A stretch of 64,000 bases of DNA from Halomonas sp. (lineage in GTDB: Bacteria > Pseudomonadota > Gammaproteobacteria > Pseudomonadales > Halomonadaceae), in the NCBI RefSeq assembly GCF_011050415.1, contig NZ_DRFS01000008.1, forward strand, positions 124,001 to 188,000, in the 5' to 3' direction. The notes below the pieces were generated by a model. It worked only from the letters and a program-made list of their open reading frames with translations, was not told the DNA's origin and did not search any database. The translations under genes were made by a program, and so were the position numbers. Below are positions 47,278-57,407 of the stretch, piece by piece (the first letter of the stretch is position 1; every line of letters starts with the position of its first letter).

Positions 47278-49260
47278 ATGGGTGATGATATCTACTTCGG
47301 GATTTGTGATGAGTACCCTAAAAGGCCAGTTGCGCGTATTGCCTGCCAAGCAAAAGCGGTGAATGGTGCATGGCAAAAAAAAAATCTTAGCAACGAGCTT
47401 CCTCCTGTGGGAAAAGTCTTTTCTCCAAGCTTGCCATGGATACAGCAGCGGCAATCCGTCGCTGTCATTGCAAAACTTAATCCAAGAGACGTTGGTGAAG
47501 GTAATGATCAGTTAATTGTTGAACACGCATTTCCTCTTCGGCAAATCCTGGATTTCCGTCAACTGGGTATGGAGGGAGCACGTCGTCGACTGATCGAAGA
47601 GGGCCTAGTTCGTATCTCACCGTTTTCCAATGAGCTGATTGTTGCTTTTTCTGATACACAGTGTGCCGTTGTGAAAATGGCCCTGCATCCCGAGGGTGGA
47701 CGGTTTGTCACAGCTCCCGGCAGAGTTGCTTTATACCAGTTCAATGCCGCTGTATTTGACGGCGTTGAGTTCGATGGCATTTATTTCGAAGTTCCCGGTA
47801 TAACGGTAGGAGAACTAAAAGACGAAACGACTTGGTTGCTGGATCAAGACCTTCTTGAAAAGCTATTGAAGGGCTTAAAAAAAATTGATGCAGAAGGACC
47901 TTCACGAGCCGAGCGAGAACGTATCATTTCACTCGTCATTCGCGCGCAAAAATTGGCGTCTGAAAATACAGATTGGGCCTATTTGCAGGAGTGGTTGCAG
48001 AGTTTTTTACCTCAATTACGCACCAATATCGAGACGCCTGCGTATATCGCGGATTCCCTGATGGAAACAGCGCCGATTAGGGAAGCACTTGAGCAAAAGC
48101 AACAAAAGGCCTTCGAACAGATTCGCAGTGAGATTGAGCCACGGGTGAGGGCTACTGTTGAAACAAACCTAGAATACCTGACTGCCAAAAAGCAGAAATT
48201 GAACTCGGAGATACAGCATCAACAAGAAATTCAAAAAGGGTTGTCGCTACAAGCTTCCTCAACGCAGCAGCTTATTGATCAGTTGAAGACGCAGCTCACA
48301 AAGGAAATCGACACCCTCAACCATACGCTGGGTGAGTTGGAAGACCAGAATACGCCGGCTTTTCAAAAACTGCTGAACCGCCTACATCATGTGCTGGGTG
48401 AAGAAGCGAATTTGTTAGCACCTATCGACCAGAGCATCCCACCCTGGTCACGAATACAAACGGCTAATAAGGCACAAAAGATTGCGGTTGAGGATTTGAT
48501 ACAACGCTTTAAAGCGGAATCTCGTAGAGTTGGCGTTACGTCCGACGATTTTCGATATTTTGATATTGCCCTCCGGTCAGGTGCTTTGGTGGTGCTGCCG
48601 CAGCAATTAGCAGAAGCCATGATACCGGGGTATGCAAAGGTGGTGACCGGAGGCAACTTTGTAAGAGAACCACTAGGACCTGGTCTACTCAGTCTGAATG
48701 ACCTATGGGCACACCCAGCATCAGGCGTGAGAACCGGGCTGGCACACGCTTGGTCTTCGGCGCTTCTCAAGCCAGAGCGGTTTCACCTCGTCTGGCTTGA
48801 TGGTTTGAACCGCACGCCGATGGATCTGTGGTTGCCGAGCTTAGTGGGGGCGATACGTAATATACACCGACCAATGAACCTCCTATTGATAGCGAGCGTG
48901 GACGCAGGCATGCTGGATGCAAAGCATACTTGGTCGGAGTTGCCCAATACCAGCCTCCCTTTAGAGCTTACCCTCGAAGCCGTCAGAGGTGAGCCTACTC
49001 CCATCGGTAATAGCGTATCGCCATCGACAACGTATCTGCCTTTTATTCCCTATGACATAAATAGAGCTGAGCAGCGTACCTACTTAAACGAACAAGACGA
49101 TTGCAAGCCGCTACCGTTTAGCATGGAGGCTGAGCTTTACCGCGCCGAAGCAATGTATAACGCCGATCCGGCAACGATTAGTGGACGGCTTGAACAATTT
49201 TCCCGTAAGCGCGAGCAAGGGCGTCTATGGCTGACGAAGTTACTAGAAGATAACGAATAA
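47278..49260 (+). CDS. Coiled-coil protein with a degenerate AAA-like domain, Druantia-like operon
   Basis: The protein of about 660 residues has an N-terminal domain (1-200) and a long coiled coil (about 265-360: QKQQKAFEQIRSEIEPRV and on). The C-terminal part looks like an AAA+ module without catalysis. At the P-loop position it reads SGALVVLPQQLAEAM (434-448) with no GKT. The Walker B equivalent is VWLDGLNR (505-512), with Gly for Glu, followed by NLLLIASVDAG like a sensor 1 strand. The ATG at 47278 lies 12 bases after AGGAG; one at 47266 abuts the site directly, so the start is uncertain. Confidence 0.6.
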   Translation: MGDDIYFGICDEYPKRPVARIACQAKAVNGAWQKKNLSNELPPVGKVFSPSLPWIQQRQSVAVIAKLNPRDVGEGNDQLIVEHAFPLRQILDFRQLGMEGARRRLIEEGLVRISPFSNELIVAFSDTQCAVVKMALHPEGGRFVTAPGRVALYQFNAAVFDGVEFDGIYFEVPGITVGELKDETTWLLDQDLLEKLLKGLKKIDAEGPSRAERERIISLVIRAQKLASENTDWAYLQEWLQSFLPQLRTNIETPAYIADSLMETAPIREALEQKQQKAFEQIRSEIEPRVRATVETNLEYLTAKKQKLNSEIQHQQEIQKGLSLQASSTQQLIDQLKTQLTKEIDTLNHTLGELEDQNTPAFQKLLNRLHHVLGEEANLLAPIDQSIPPWSRIQTANKAQKIAVEDLIQRFKAESRRVGVTSDDFRYFDIALRSGALVVLPQQLAEAMIPGYAKVVTGGNFVREPLGPGLLSLNDLWAHPASGVRTGLAHAWSSALLKPERFHLVWLDGLNRTPMDLWLPSLVGAIRNIHRPMNLLLIASVDAGMLDAKHTWSELPNTSLPLELTLEAVRGEPTPIGNSVSPSTTYLPFIPYDINRAEQRTYLNEQDDCKPLPFSMEAELYRAEAMYNADPATISGRLEQFSRKREQGRLWLTKLLEDNE

Positions 49261-49269
49261 GGAACTGAC

Positions 49270-52200
49270 ATGCTGGATCCTATCGGCGCCTATAAAGATA
49301 TCAAAGCGCTATATCTTTCTTATCTCGATACGGTCTATCGACTTAGACGACCTGAGCTGACGCAAGAGCGACGAGAGATCCTGAACCAGCCTGGCGCATT
49401 GATGCCAGAACCTTTTATTGAACCGGTACTGCGCTACACACCTGCCACACATTCTTTTGAAAGCTTCCTAGAAGAAAGCGCGCAAAATCCTCTATCGCGT
49501 TTCAATCGCGAGCAGCGGCGCGCCATTATCGACATGACGCTCTCAGGGCTATTTCCAGGTAAAAAGACCAGCGGTGAGCTCACCCGTAAAAGCAAGTTTA
49601 CACCCTACACCCATCAGATAGAGATGCTCCATCACGGGCTTTCACATGGCACACCGGGTATCGTGACTTCTGGCACTGGTTCCGGCAAAACCGAAGCGTT
49701 TCTCCTGCCCATTCTTGCGGAGCTGATAGCTGAAGCGACACGCTGGCCGGCACCGAGTACGGGTTACATCTCCTCCTCTTGGTGGCAAGCCAACGAGGGA
49801 TTTGCTGAGCATCGGCAAGGTGAAGCGCCTGAACGCCCGAAAGCGGTGCGGGCTCTCCTGCTCTATCCGATGAATGCCTTAGTGGAAGACCAGATGGTGC
49901 GGCTACGCAAGATGCTGGATTCACCAGAAGCTACCGACGTGCTAGATAGGCATGCAAAGGGAAATCGACTTTTCTTCGGACGTTACACCAGTGCCAGTCC
50001 AGTACCAGGCTACCGTATTCATCCTCGCCGAAATAATCAAAAAGAGAAGCAGCGTGCGAGAAACCGCCTCGATAAAACGTCTTCGGCGCTACGGGAAATG
50101 GCGGAGTACCAGGAGCAAGCGTGCCGTTACGATATGTTGATGCAGCAACAAAACAAAGATGAAGAGCCGACACGCTACATGTTTCCCTCGCCGAATGGTG
50201 CTGAGCTAATAACGCGTTGGGATATGCAGGATACGCCGCCTGATCTTCTAGTGACCAACGTCTCGATGCTCAATGCCATGCTGTCACGCGATGTAGATGC
50301 AGTTATCTTCGATCAGACGCGCGAATGGCTGGAAACCGACCCAGAGGCTTATTTTTTCCTTGTACTTGATGAGTTGCACCTGGTTCGAGGCTCCACCGGT
50401 TCGGAAGTTGCTGCCTTGATCCGCACGCTTATTAACCGACTAGGTCTTGATCGTCCTGAACTACGGCATAAGTTACGCATTCTGGCTTCAAGTGCATCCT
50501 TGCCGATTGACGGGGAAGAGCGCTACCAGAGTCTTCAGTATTTGTATGACTTTTTTGGCCCCTTCGGTACTTTTACAGGCCCTGAGAGTGAGGGTGCTCA
50601 AGCTTCTGAAGACTGGGCTAGCTTCGTCATCACCGGCCAACCGAAAGTGGCAGTTCCCATCAACAATCGCCCTATCAAGCCGAATTCCTTTGTTGCGCTT
50701 GTAAGCTACCTTACTCCGACAGGAGATTATGTTGGGCAGCTTAATGTGCCCATAAATGATGAACGCTTGCGACTTTTGCTTGCCGACTGTGCCGCTGCCC
50801 TAGGACTTGATACTGGGGCTTGCATCAACGATGTCATCAAGGAAGCGGCTGCGCGTATCACGCAAGCCTGTATAGGAGAAGACGGTAAGGTACGCGCGCG
50901 CGCGACTAGCGTTATCGCCGAAAAATTGTTCGATAGCCCCAAAGCTATAGCAGCGCTGAGAGGCCTGACCATATTGCGCGGTTTGGGCGACCTTAATTCA
51001 GTGGATACCGTAGCGTTTCGTCAACATTTGTTTTTGCGCAGCCTAGAGGGGCTTTTTGCCAGCCCGTATCAATTTGATGGAGTGTTGCAATATGCAGGCT
51101 TGACAGTGGAACGCGGAGCCAGTCATGCACAAACACAACACGGTATGCAACGGCTGTTTGAGCTGTTTCACTGCGAGGGCTGCCATAGCGAGTTTATCGG
51201 TGGCCTGCGAAGCCGCAAAAACGCCAGAAGCCCTGTGTTCGAGATTCTACCCAATACGCCGGATCTTGAACGATTACCTGAAATTGGTAGCGAGACCGGC
51301 ATTGAAGATCTCAGTCACGACGCCTTTGTTCTCTTCTGGCCCTCATCGCTAGAACCTCGGCAGGGGGATAGCGACGCGGAATCTTGGCATACTGCTTGGC
51401 TTGATGCGCGTAATGGGCAGCTCCGCCCTGAAGCGCCGCCCAATGCTCCGCCAAGTGCCGTTCTTGGACATGTTTTCCACATGTCAGGCAACCGCCGCCA
51501 ACCACGTTCCGCAGGGCCGACCTGCTGTCCGGCCTGTGGGGCGGACTACTCCCGCCGTAGTGTGCAGCAACGCCGCTCCCCCATCCGTAGCTTTCGCACC
51601 GGGTTTGCCAAAACGTCTCAGCTGCTCGTCACCGAAGTGATGGAAATTCTCAAGCGGGCGGGCACCATTCCCAAGGTCGTAGCCTTCTCAGACAGCCGCC
51701 AAGATGCGGCCAAAACAGCAATTGATGTTGAACGCCATCACCATAACGATACGCGTCGCAAGTTATTGGTAGAAGCACTAACAAAGGCAAGTCAGGTTCC
51801 CGAAGATCGATCAATCCTGAGTAGAGCACTCATAGATGCTGAAGAAACCGGTGATTATGAGCTGGCTGATGTGTTGACGGAAAAAATCAGGCGACTACGT
51901 TATCGTGGCGATGCTGATCGAGTTGCATTAAGTGCTGTGCTTGAGCTTGATGATGCAGTCAGCCGTCGAGCGGGCCCTCTATTGCAAGGCATGGCTGAAA
52001 TTGGCGTGCATCCCACTGATGAAACAGGCGTAAAGCGTATACCTGAAGAAGGAGAACGCGATTACGAATGGCCCGAGCTTTTTACTCTTCGACAAGGTGA
52101 AGTGCGCTGGAATGACAAGATAGACCCACATGACATCAGCGCTGCACGCTTGGCGGTGGCTAAAGCACAGAGGCCGTTGCTGGATGATGTACTCTTTGCA

Positions 52201-55023
52201 CGGAACTATTTTGCACTTGAAGAGACTGGTATCGGCTATCCATGTCTGACCGCGAAAGCGGTTGATGGCTCAGATCAATTGGATGCGCTATTGCGCGTAC
52301 TATCGGACAACTATCGCGTTGAGGCGAACCAATGGTTCCGCAGTGATCAAGTTCGAGAATGGCCAGATGGGCTCTCGGTGACTAGTCGCCGGGTTAACAG
52401 CTTCACTGCTGCCTCAGGTATCGATGCTAATGCCATGACTTCGATGCTGATGCAACTTGGCAGCCTAGGGCATTCTAACGGCATTATCCGAATTGAGAAA
52501 CTGTACATTCGGTTGGTTCAACCCGATGCCCCCGTGTTTGAGTGCGAGACATGCGGACGTGCTCACCTTCATTACGGTACGGGTATTTGTACAAGATGTC
52601 ATACGCCACTGCCGAAACTAGCCAACCTAAAAGCCGCTGATCTGCGTGAGAGAAATTACATCTCTCAGCGTCTAGAGCGAGCATTCTCCGAGGAAGAGAA
52701 AGTCTTTCGATTGCACTGCGAAGAGCTGACAGGGCAGACAAGCTCGCCAGCAGAGCGCTTGCGCCGCTTTAGGGGCATTTTCATCGATGCGGAACCTGGC
52801 AGCTTGAAACGCCGCGCGGAAGAAATTGACCTGCTTTCGGTCACCACGACCATGGAGGTTGGCATTGATATTGGCTCTTTGCAGGCCGTTTATCAAGCTA
52901 ACATGCCACCTCAGCGCTTCAACTATCAGCAGCGCGTTGGCCGTGCTGGACGACGTGGACAAGCCTTTTCTTTAGCAGTGACCCTATGCCGTGGGCGCAG
53001 CCATGATTTGCACTACTTCCGACATCCTCAAGCAATAACTGGAGATGCGCCACCTCCGCCGTTTCTAACGAAAGAACACCTGGATATCAGCCTTCGCTTG
53101 ATGCGAAAGGCTTGGTTAACCGCAGCGTTTGCATATTTGCGAGATGAAGCCGGAAGTGATTATCCAGGTGATGATGCCAAGCCGGATATTCACGGTGAAT
53201 ATGTACCTACCAAGACGTTTTATAATGCATCAGGGCATTGGCCTCGGTGCCTTGAAGGTGCCTTGCATAAAACGTGCGAGGTGGTCGAGTCACTTGCGGA
53301 TACACTTGGTGCAGGTATGAAAGAGCGTTCACGTATTTTGAGTGAACACATGCATCCCGATACTATCATGGCGGAAATCACTGCGCTTACTGAGGAAGGT
53401 CGACGACGTGATATCGGACTAGGACAGTTTCTTGCAGAAAGTGGTCTACTTCCTATGTTTGGCATGCCAACCCGGGTGCGTCCGTTATATCTGGGGCTTG
53501 AGCCGAGCGGAAAGAATGAAGTTGACTGGGATCTAGTCGATCGAGAGATTGATATGGCAATTTACGAGTTTGCTCCCGGGCAGATCATCGTGCGTGACAA
53601 GCGCTTGCACGAAAGTATTGGTTTTACAGATCAGTTGGGATTTGTCCAGTCAACCCGGCAAGGAACGAGGTTAATACCGGAACCTGATGCGCAATGGTGG
53701 ACGGAAAAGCAACAAATTGCTGATTGCTCCACCTGTGGTGCCATCAAGATGATGCCATCCCCCCCAGTTGAAGCAGTAACCTGTGATGATTGCCATCTGC
53801 CTATACCTACGGAGCATTTTCAAGCGTACTACTCGCCGGCTGCATTTAGAACCGACTTCCAACCCCGTGTAGCAGATGGAATGGATCCCCCTCGTCCCAT
53901 TCTCCGTCGTGAAACCGGCTCAATCATTGCGCCGATGACAACCCTGAACGTGGCCGGTACTAACCTCGCGGTGGCTAGTGGTAGTGGAGCCTCCGTGATT
54001 CGGCGTAATAGAGGTGGCTTAGATGCTGCTGGTGAACACGAAAACTATGGGGTAGCACTGAAACAGCAGCTTCGCATCTCTTGTCCTAAGCGACGCCAAC
54101 GTATCGAGTCCTTACCGAATCAAACCGTTTTGCCGAATAAAGCAATTGGCTTTCAATGGAGTGATATGCCAGACGCATCTGATCTACAGCATGTGCAGCT
54201 ATTTTCACATAAGCGTACGGATGCCATGAGTCTTGGTATGCTCAATATCGCATCAGGCCTGTCCATGGACCGCATCGGTCCCAGAAATCGATCCGGCACT
54301 AATCTGCGCGCAGCCGCGTTAAGCGCTACACACATGTTGGTACAACGTGCCGCTCTGGCGATGGATATTGCGCCAGAAGAATTTGAACCATTGGAACCTC
54401 GGCTAAGAAAAGGCAAGCCGTTCTTACAAATTGCCGATACGCTGGTTAACGGTGCCGGTTTTTGTCGCCGCCTGGCGGCAACGCTAGGAGATAGCGAGGA
54501 GCCACTTGTGGTAGAGCTTGTCCGATCCATGCTGGATAACTCGAACGATACGCTAGTCAGTTCTTTCTTTGACCAAGCGCATCGTGAGGAATGTGGGCGT
54601 GCCTGTTATCGTTGCTTGCAACGTTACGGTAATAGGGGATATCACGGCTTACTGGACTGGCGTCTAGGTCTGAGCTTTTTAAGATGCCTGATGGAGCCAC
54701 AGCACCGCGCAGGATTAGACGGGGATTTTAAGCAATACCCAGAGCTGCAAGACTGGCCACAGCTCGCTGAGCAGGCTGCACAAGATATTCAGCGGCTTAA
54801 CCCTATTAAGCGCGAGATTCGGACGCTTGGGCCTCTTGGTTTACCGGTGGTGCTGGATAATGAGGAAGCCTTCATCGTGGTGCATCCCTTCTGGGATGTA
54901 CAGCATTTGATATCTGCAGAGATCCAAAAAACTAGAGAAGCAATAGATGAAAACCTTTCAGTTAAATTTATCGATACATTTGAAGCATCGCGGCGCTTAA
55001 TGAGTGCGTTGGACTATGCCTAA
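49270..55023 (+). CDS. druE: Very large DEAD/DEAH helicase with DUF1998, DruE-like
   Basis: The 1917-residue protein has Walker A SGTGSGKTE with Lys140 and motif II LDELH (367-370, DELH). Motif III is SASLP and motif VI is QRVGRAGRRGQ (1221-1231). Several CxxC zinc clusters occur (about residue 635, 755, 1092-1111 and 1490-1510). The C-terminal DUF1998/MZB cysteines are ECGRACYRC (1775, 1779, 1782). About 800 residues separate the first and second motor halves. Size and layout fit DruE of Druantia defence systems; the symbol is tentative. It follows the coiled-coil gene by nine bases and ends at a terminator. Confidence 0.75.
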   Translation: MLDPIGAYKDIKALYLSYLDTVYRLRRPELTQERREILNQPGALMPEPFIEPVLRYTPATHSFESFLEESAQNPLSRFNREQRRAIIDMTLSGLFPGKKTSGELTRKSKFTPYTHQIEMLHHGLSHGTPGIVTSGTGSGKTEAFLLPILAELIAEATRWPAPSTGYISSSWWQANEGFAEHRQGEAPERPKAVRALLLYPMNALVEDQMVRLRKMLDSPEATDVLDRHAKGNRLFFGRYTSASPVPGYRIHPRRNNQKEKQRARNRLDKTSSALREMAEYQEQACRYDMLMQQQNKDEEPTRYMFPSPNGAELITRWDMQDTPPDLLVTNVSMLNAMLSRDVDAVIFDQTREWLETDPEAYFFLVLDELHLVRGSTGSEVAALIRTLINRLGLDRPELRHKLRILASSASLPIDGEERYQSLQYLYDFFGPFGTFTGPESEGAQASEDWASFVITGQPKVAVPINNRPIKPNSFVALVSYLTPTGDYVGQLNVPINDERLRLLLADCAAALGLDTGACINDVIKEAAARITQACIGEDGKVRARATSVIAEKLFDSPKAIAALRGLTILRGLGDLNSVDTVAFRQHLFLRSLEGLFASPYQFDGVLQYAGLTVERGASHAQTQHGMQRLFELFHCEGCHSEFIGGLRSRKNARSPVFEILPNTPDLERLPEIGSETGIEDLSHDAFVLFWPSSLEPRQGDSDAESWHTAWLDARNGQLRPEAPPNAPPSAVLGHVFHMSGNRRQPRSAGPTCCPACGADYSRRSVQQRRSPIRSFRTGFAKTSQLLVTEVMEILKRAGTIPKVVAFSDSRQDAAKTAIDVERHHHNDTRRKLLVEALTKASQVPEDRSILSRALIDAEETGDYELADVLTEKIRRLRYRGDADRVALSAVLELDDAVSRRAGPLLQGMAEIGVHPTDETGVKRIPEEGERDYEWPELFTLRQGEVRWNDKIDPHDISAARLAVAKAQRPLLDDVLFARNYFALEETGIGYPCLTAKAVDGSDQLDALLRVLSDNYRVEANQWFRSDQVREWPDGLSVTSRRVNSFTAASGIDANAMTSMLMQLGSLGHSNGIIRIEKLYIRLVQPDAPVFECETCGRAHLHYGTGICTRCHTPLPKLANLKAADLRERNYISQRLERAFSEEEKVFRLHCEELTGQTSSPAERLRRFRGIFIDAEPGSLKRRAEEIDLLSVTTTMEVGIDIGSLQAVYQANMPPQRFNYQQRVGRAGRRGQAFSLAVTLCRGRSHDLHYFRHPQAITGDAPPPPFLTKEHLDISLRLMRKAWLTAAFAYLRDEAGSDYPGDDAKPDIHGEYVPTKTFYNASGHWPRCLEGALHKTCEVVESLADTLGAGMKERSRILSEHMHPDTIMAEITALTEEGRRRDIGLGQFLAESGLLPMFGMPTRVRPLYLGLEPSGKNEVDWDLVDREIDMAIYEFAPGQIIVRDKRLHESIGFTDQLGFVQSTRQGTRLIPEPDAQWWTEKQQIADCSTCGAIKMMPSPPVEAVTCDDCHLPIPTEHFQAYYSPAAFRTDFQPRVADGMDPPRPILRRETGSIIAPMTTLNVAGTNLAVASGSGASVIRRNRGGLDAAGEHENYGVALKQQLRISCPKRRQRIESLPNQTVLPNKAIGFQWSDMPDASDLQHVQLFSHKRTDAMSLGMLNIASGLSMDRIGPRNRSGTNLRAAALSATHMLVQRAALAMDIAPEEFEPLEPRLRKGKPFLQIADTLVNGAGFCRRLAATLGDSEEPLVVELVRSMLDNSNDTLVSSFFDQAHREECGRACYRCLQRYGNRGYHGLLDWRLGLSFLRCLMEPQHRAGLDGDFKQYPELQDWPQLAEQAAQDIQRLNPIKREIRTLGPLGLPVVLDNEEAFIVVHPFWDVQHLISAEIQKTREAIDENLSVKFIDTFEASRRLMSALDYA

Positions 55024-55128
55024 AATGGAGACAGCTATCGGCGTTTGAGCTTGGTCTTATATCAGTTCGATCTGAAAGTCTATTTTGGCTTTTTGCCGTC
55101 TTAAACAAAAAATAAAGTTTGCCTCTTT

Positions 55129-55160
55129 AATGAAGCTGCCCAGTGAAGCAGCTTCATTTT
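55129..55160 (+). terminator. Intrinsic terminator after the large helicase
   Basis: An 11-base stem AATGAAGCTGC / GCAGCTTCATT with an 8-base loop ends in TTTT. It lies about 105 bases after the helicase stop, and 15 bases from the end of the convergent radC pseudogene. Confidence 0.8.
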
Positions 55161-55174
55161 ATCCCAACATTCAT

Positions 55175-55669
55175 CTACAAATACCCCATCTCCGCAAACG
55201 ATCTACAACCATCACTTCACACCACCAAGTGATCAATCACCCGGATATCCATCAGCCCTAGCGCTTCCTTCAATCGCTAGGTAATACGCCGGTCTGCTTC
55301 ACTGGGTTAGGGTCCACTGGGGTGATTGTGTACCAAGATGACCTCCGCGGCATTGTAGGCAAGAGCGTCTTTTAGTACTTCACGTGGATAAACCCTTGCC
55401 GCATCAATGGTGCCACGAAATAATTCTTCAAAGCGGATAACCCTGCACTGACTATCTAGGAACAGCACGCTAAACACCTCGTGTTCATAATCTTTAAGCA
55501 ACAGTTGCATGTGCTTAAACGCCTGTGAGGGTTGAGTGATCTTGCGACCTTTTGCGAGCTTAGGTCGTGCAAAGCGCTTGGCCATGGTGATGATGTCGGC
55601 TTCGATAATTGGCGATATTACGTGATACGTACCTGCTACTTTGACAGCTAGGAGTTTGCTGTGAGTCAT
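55175..55669 (-). pseudogene. radC/JAMM-domain gene with three in-frame stops
   Basis: The frame encodes a RadC-family protein with the JAMM metal motif VHNHPSG. It would run to GYL-stop at 55175 without any frameshift, but it is broken by TAA just after HNHPSGP, by TAG after ADRRIT and by TGA after DHLVV. All three stop types occur and the surrounding residues remain good matches to the family. The start ATG at 55669 has GGAGG upstream. RadC genes of this type accompany YqaJ/ERF modules in integrative elements; the JAMM aspartate lies beyond the first stop, so the product would be inactive. Confidence 0.8.
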
Positions 55670-55680
55670 GGATGCCTCCA

Positions 55681-55711
55681 AAAATAAAAAATACCGGGGT
55701 GGTGGCCCCGG
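55681..55711 (-). terminator. Intrinsic terminator between yqaJ and radC
   Basis: On the minus strand a CCGGGG / CCCCGG stem with a 6-base loop is followed by TATTTTTTATTTT. The T run ends about 12 bases before the radC start codon, leaving no room for another promoter. Confidence 0.8.
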
Positions 55712-55757
55712 ATCTAAGTCGTTAATAGTGGATGAGTGTTGTGGTTCAGTGGGTAGG

Positions 55758-56369
55758 TCACGCCGCCATCACTTGTCTAATGCGCCACTCCATCTCCTCA
55801 TGAAACGCCTCAACCCGCTCAGCAATCGTGCGAATCATGATGTCGTCACGGTAGGCGCGCTTGATGAACAGCGGCATGCCTGGCCAATAGCTCACAAAGT
55901 CGATCCATTCCCGCTCGCTGACCCATAGCCCTCCCTGGCACTGGGGTACGTGCTCATCGGGTATTTCGCCGCTGAGCAGCACCTCGATCTGGAACTTGGG
56001 CAGCTTGGTTTTGATTTCCAGCAGGCCGTTAGCGCCTAACAAGCTGTCAGGGGAGTAACCCACATTGTGATTAAGGATGATGCCTACTTCGTGTGGCTTG
56101 GGTTCTCCAGTAGTATCACAGTAGAGCGCACGGGCTACGCCTTCCAGCGTATGCCCACGCCGGGTATGCGCGTTGCCCTGAAACGGCTCGGCCAGTTCCC
56201 CGGTAATTCGCTCACCGATCAACTGGTGCATGTAGGTAATCGCCCCAGTACCCAGCCCACCAGGGCCTTTACCCTTCACCAGCAATGCTTTCAGCTCCGA
56301 CATGGTGACGCGACCTAGCCGTGCCGCCAGCCACTCTGGGGTGCCTTGCTCCATACTAAGCACTTGCAT
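55758..56369 (-). CDS. YqaJ-type viral recombinase exonuclease
   Basis: The 203-residue protein is a lambda-exonuclease-like nuclease. It has GTPEWLAARLGRVTMSE at the N-terminus, catalytic GYSPDSLLG ... GLLEIKTK (Asp, Glu, Lys near residues 107-121) and QCQGGLWVSEREWIDFVSY. It degrades one DNA strand to give 3' tails for the annealing protein ERF encoded just upstream. The ATG at 56369 follows GGAGG. The pair forms a two-component recombination system of a mobile element. Confidence 0.9.
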   Translation of the reverse strand: MQVLSMEQGTPEWLAARLGRVTMSELKALLVKGKGPGGLGTGAITYMHQLIGERITGELAEPFQGNAHTRRGHTLEGVARALYCDTTGEPKPHEVGIILNHNVGYSPDSLLGANGLLEIKTKLPKFQIEVLLSGEIPDEHVPQCQGGLWVSEREWIDFVSYWPGMPLFIKRAYRDDIMIRTIAERVEAFHEEMEWRIRQVMAA

Positions 56370-56402
56370 GGGAGCCTCCTGTCATAAGGGGTAGTGGGTG
56401 GG

Positions 56403-57158
56403 TTATTTAACCGATCGCTTAGAAAGAGAGGCGCGTAGCTTGTCGAAATCAGACTGGGGGACTTGCACAGCTGAACCGTACTTACCGCTGAACCACTCCT
56501 GGGTCGTGGCAGGACACTGGCTAATCAGCCGCTGGATCTGTCCCGCCTGAAAGGGCGTGACTAGCTTGATGCTCGCTTTGGTACTGGTCTTGCCGTTATC
56601 GTCCTGGCCCCGTGTAGTGATGTTGAGTAGGGCGCAGAGTACGTAGCGCTTGCCGTAGCTGGTGGAAGAGCCAAACGCCTGCACAGCGTTTTTGTTACCG
56701 CTAATATCGGCAGGCAGCAGCATGCTGGTTTCTTCTCGGTGGCCGTCCTTGTGCATCAGTACGCCAGTGATCTGAATACCGCGTTCCTGGGTCTGAATAC
56801 GAAAGCTCACTGCAAAACCGTGCTTCTGCATAATGGGGCGCACGGTATCGACGATATCTTCCAGCGTGGCATAACAGCCGTTGTTGGTTTGCCCACGCTC
56901 TTCAATGCTGGGGAGCTCGGTCTGCATAGCTGCCATGGCCGCGCTATAGGCCATCATGGCCTGGCGATCCATTACCCGTTCCTGCATCTGAAGCAAGCGT
57001 TCCATTTTATCGATGTCGACGTCCGGGTTGAGTGCCGCACGCTCTATCACCTGGATGATGGCCGTACTTTCCGCAAGGTGTGGCGGGGATGCGGCAGGAA
57101 CAGCTTGTAAAGAGGATGCAGACGTCTCGTGATTTACCACATTAGCTTTGGTGGCCAT
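56403..57158 (-). CDS. ERF family single-strand annealing protein
   Basis: The 251-residue protein carries the ERF signature YATLEDIVDTVRPIMQKHGFAVSF (near residue 93) and AFGSSTSYGKRYVLCALLNI. It anneals complementary strands exposed by the YqaJ nuclease. AAGGAG precedes the ATG at 57158. The stop is 33 bases from the yqaJ start. Confidence 0.9.
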   Translation of the reverse strand: MATKANVVNHETSASSLQAVPAASPPHLAESTAIIQVIERAALNPDVDIDKMERLLQMQERVMDRQAMMAYSAAMAAMQTELPSIEERGQTNNGCYATLEDIVDTVRPIMQKHGFAVSFRIQTQERGIQITGVLMHKDGHREETSMLLPADISGNKNAVQAFGSSTSYGKRYVLCALLNITTRGQDDNGKTSTKASIKLVTPFQAGQIQRLISQCPATTQEWFSGKYGSAVQVPQSDFDKLRASLSKRSVK

Positions 57159-57180
57159 GACAAGGCTCCTTCAATAGGGG

Positions 57181-57351
57181 TTAAAGATCGGCGGGAAGTT
57201 CATGCGGGGGAACGGGGCATAGGTGCAGCTCGGTGCGATACAGCTGTCCTTTTGCCATCACATAGGTTTCGGCATAAGTTTGATCCTGGGTGAGTAGCCG
57301 TTCCGTCAACTGGGTTAATACGATATCTAAATCGGGGCTAAGAGAGGCCAT
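57181..57351 (-). CDS. Small unknown protein of the recombination module
   Basis: The 56-residue protein (MASLSPDLDIVLTQLTERLL and on) is unrecognised and mostly helical at the N-terminus. The ATG at 57351 has GGAG six bases upstream. An intrinsic terminator lies just ahead of it. Confidence 0.6.
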   Translation of the reverse strand: MASLSPDLDIVLTQLTERLLTQDQTYAETYVMAKGQLYRTELHLCPVPPHELPADL

Positions 57352-57374
57352 GGTGTGCTCCACGTAAAAGCAAA

Positions 57375-57401
57375 AAGCCCAGCCTGTTAGGGGCTGGGCT
57401 T
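57375..57401 (-). terminator. Intrinsic terminator after the membrane peptide gene
   Basis: A 10-base stem AAGCCCAGCC / GGCTGGGCTT with a 7-base loop continues into a T run on the minus strand. It lies 7 bases after the peptide stop and about 24 bases before the next start. Confidence 0.85.
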
Positions 57402-57407
57402 ATCGCG

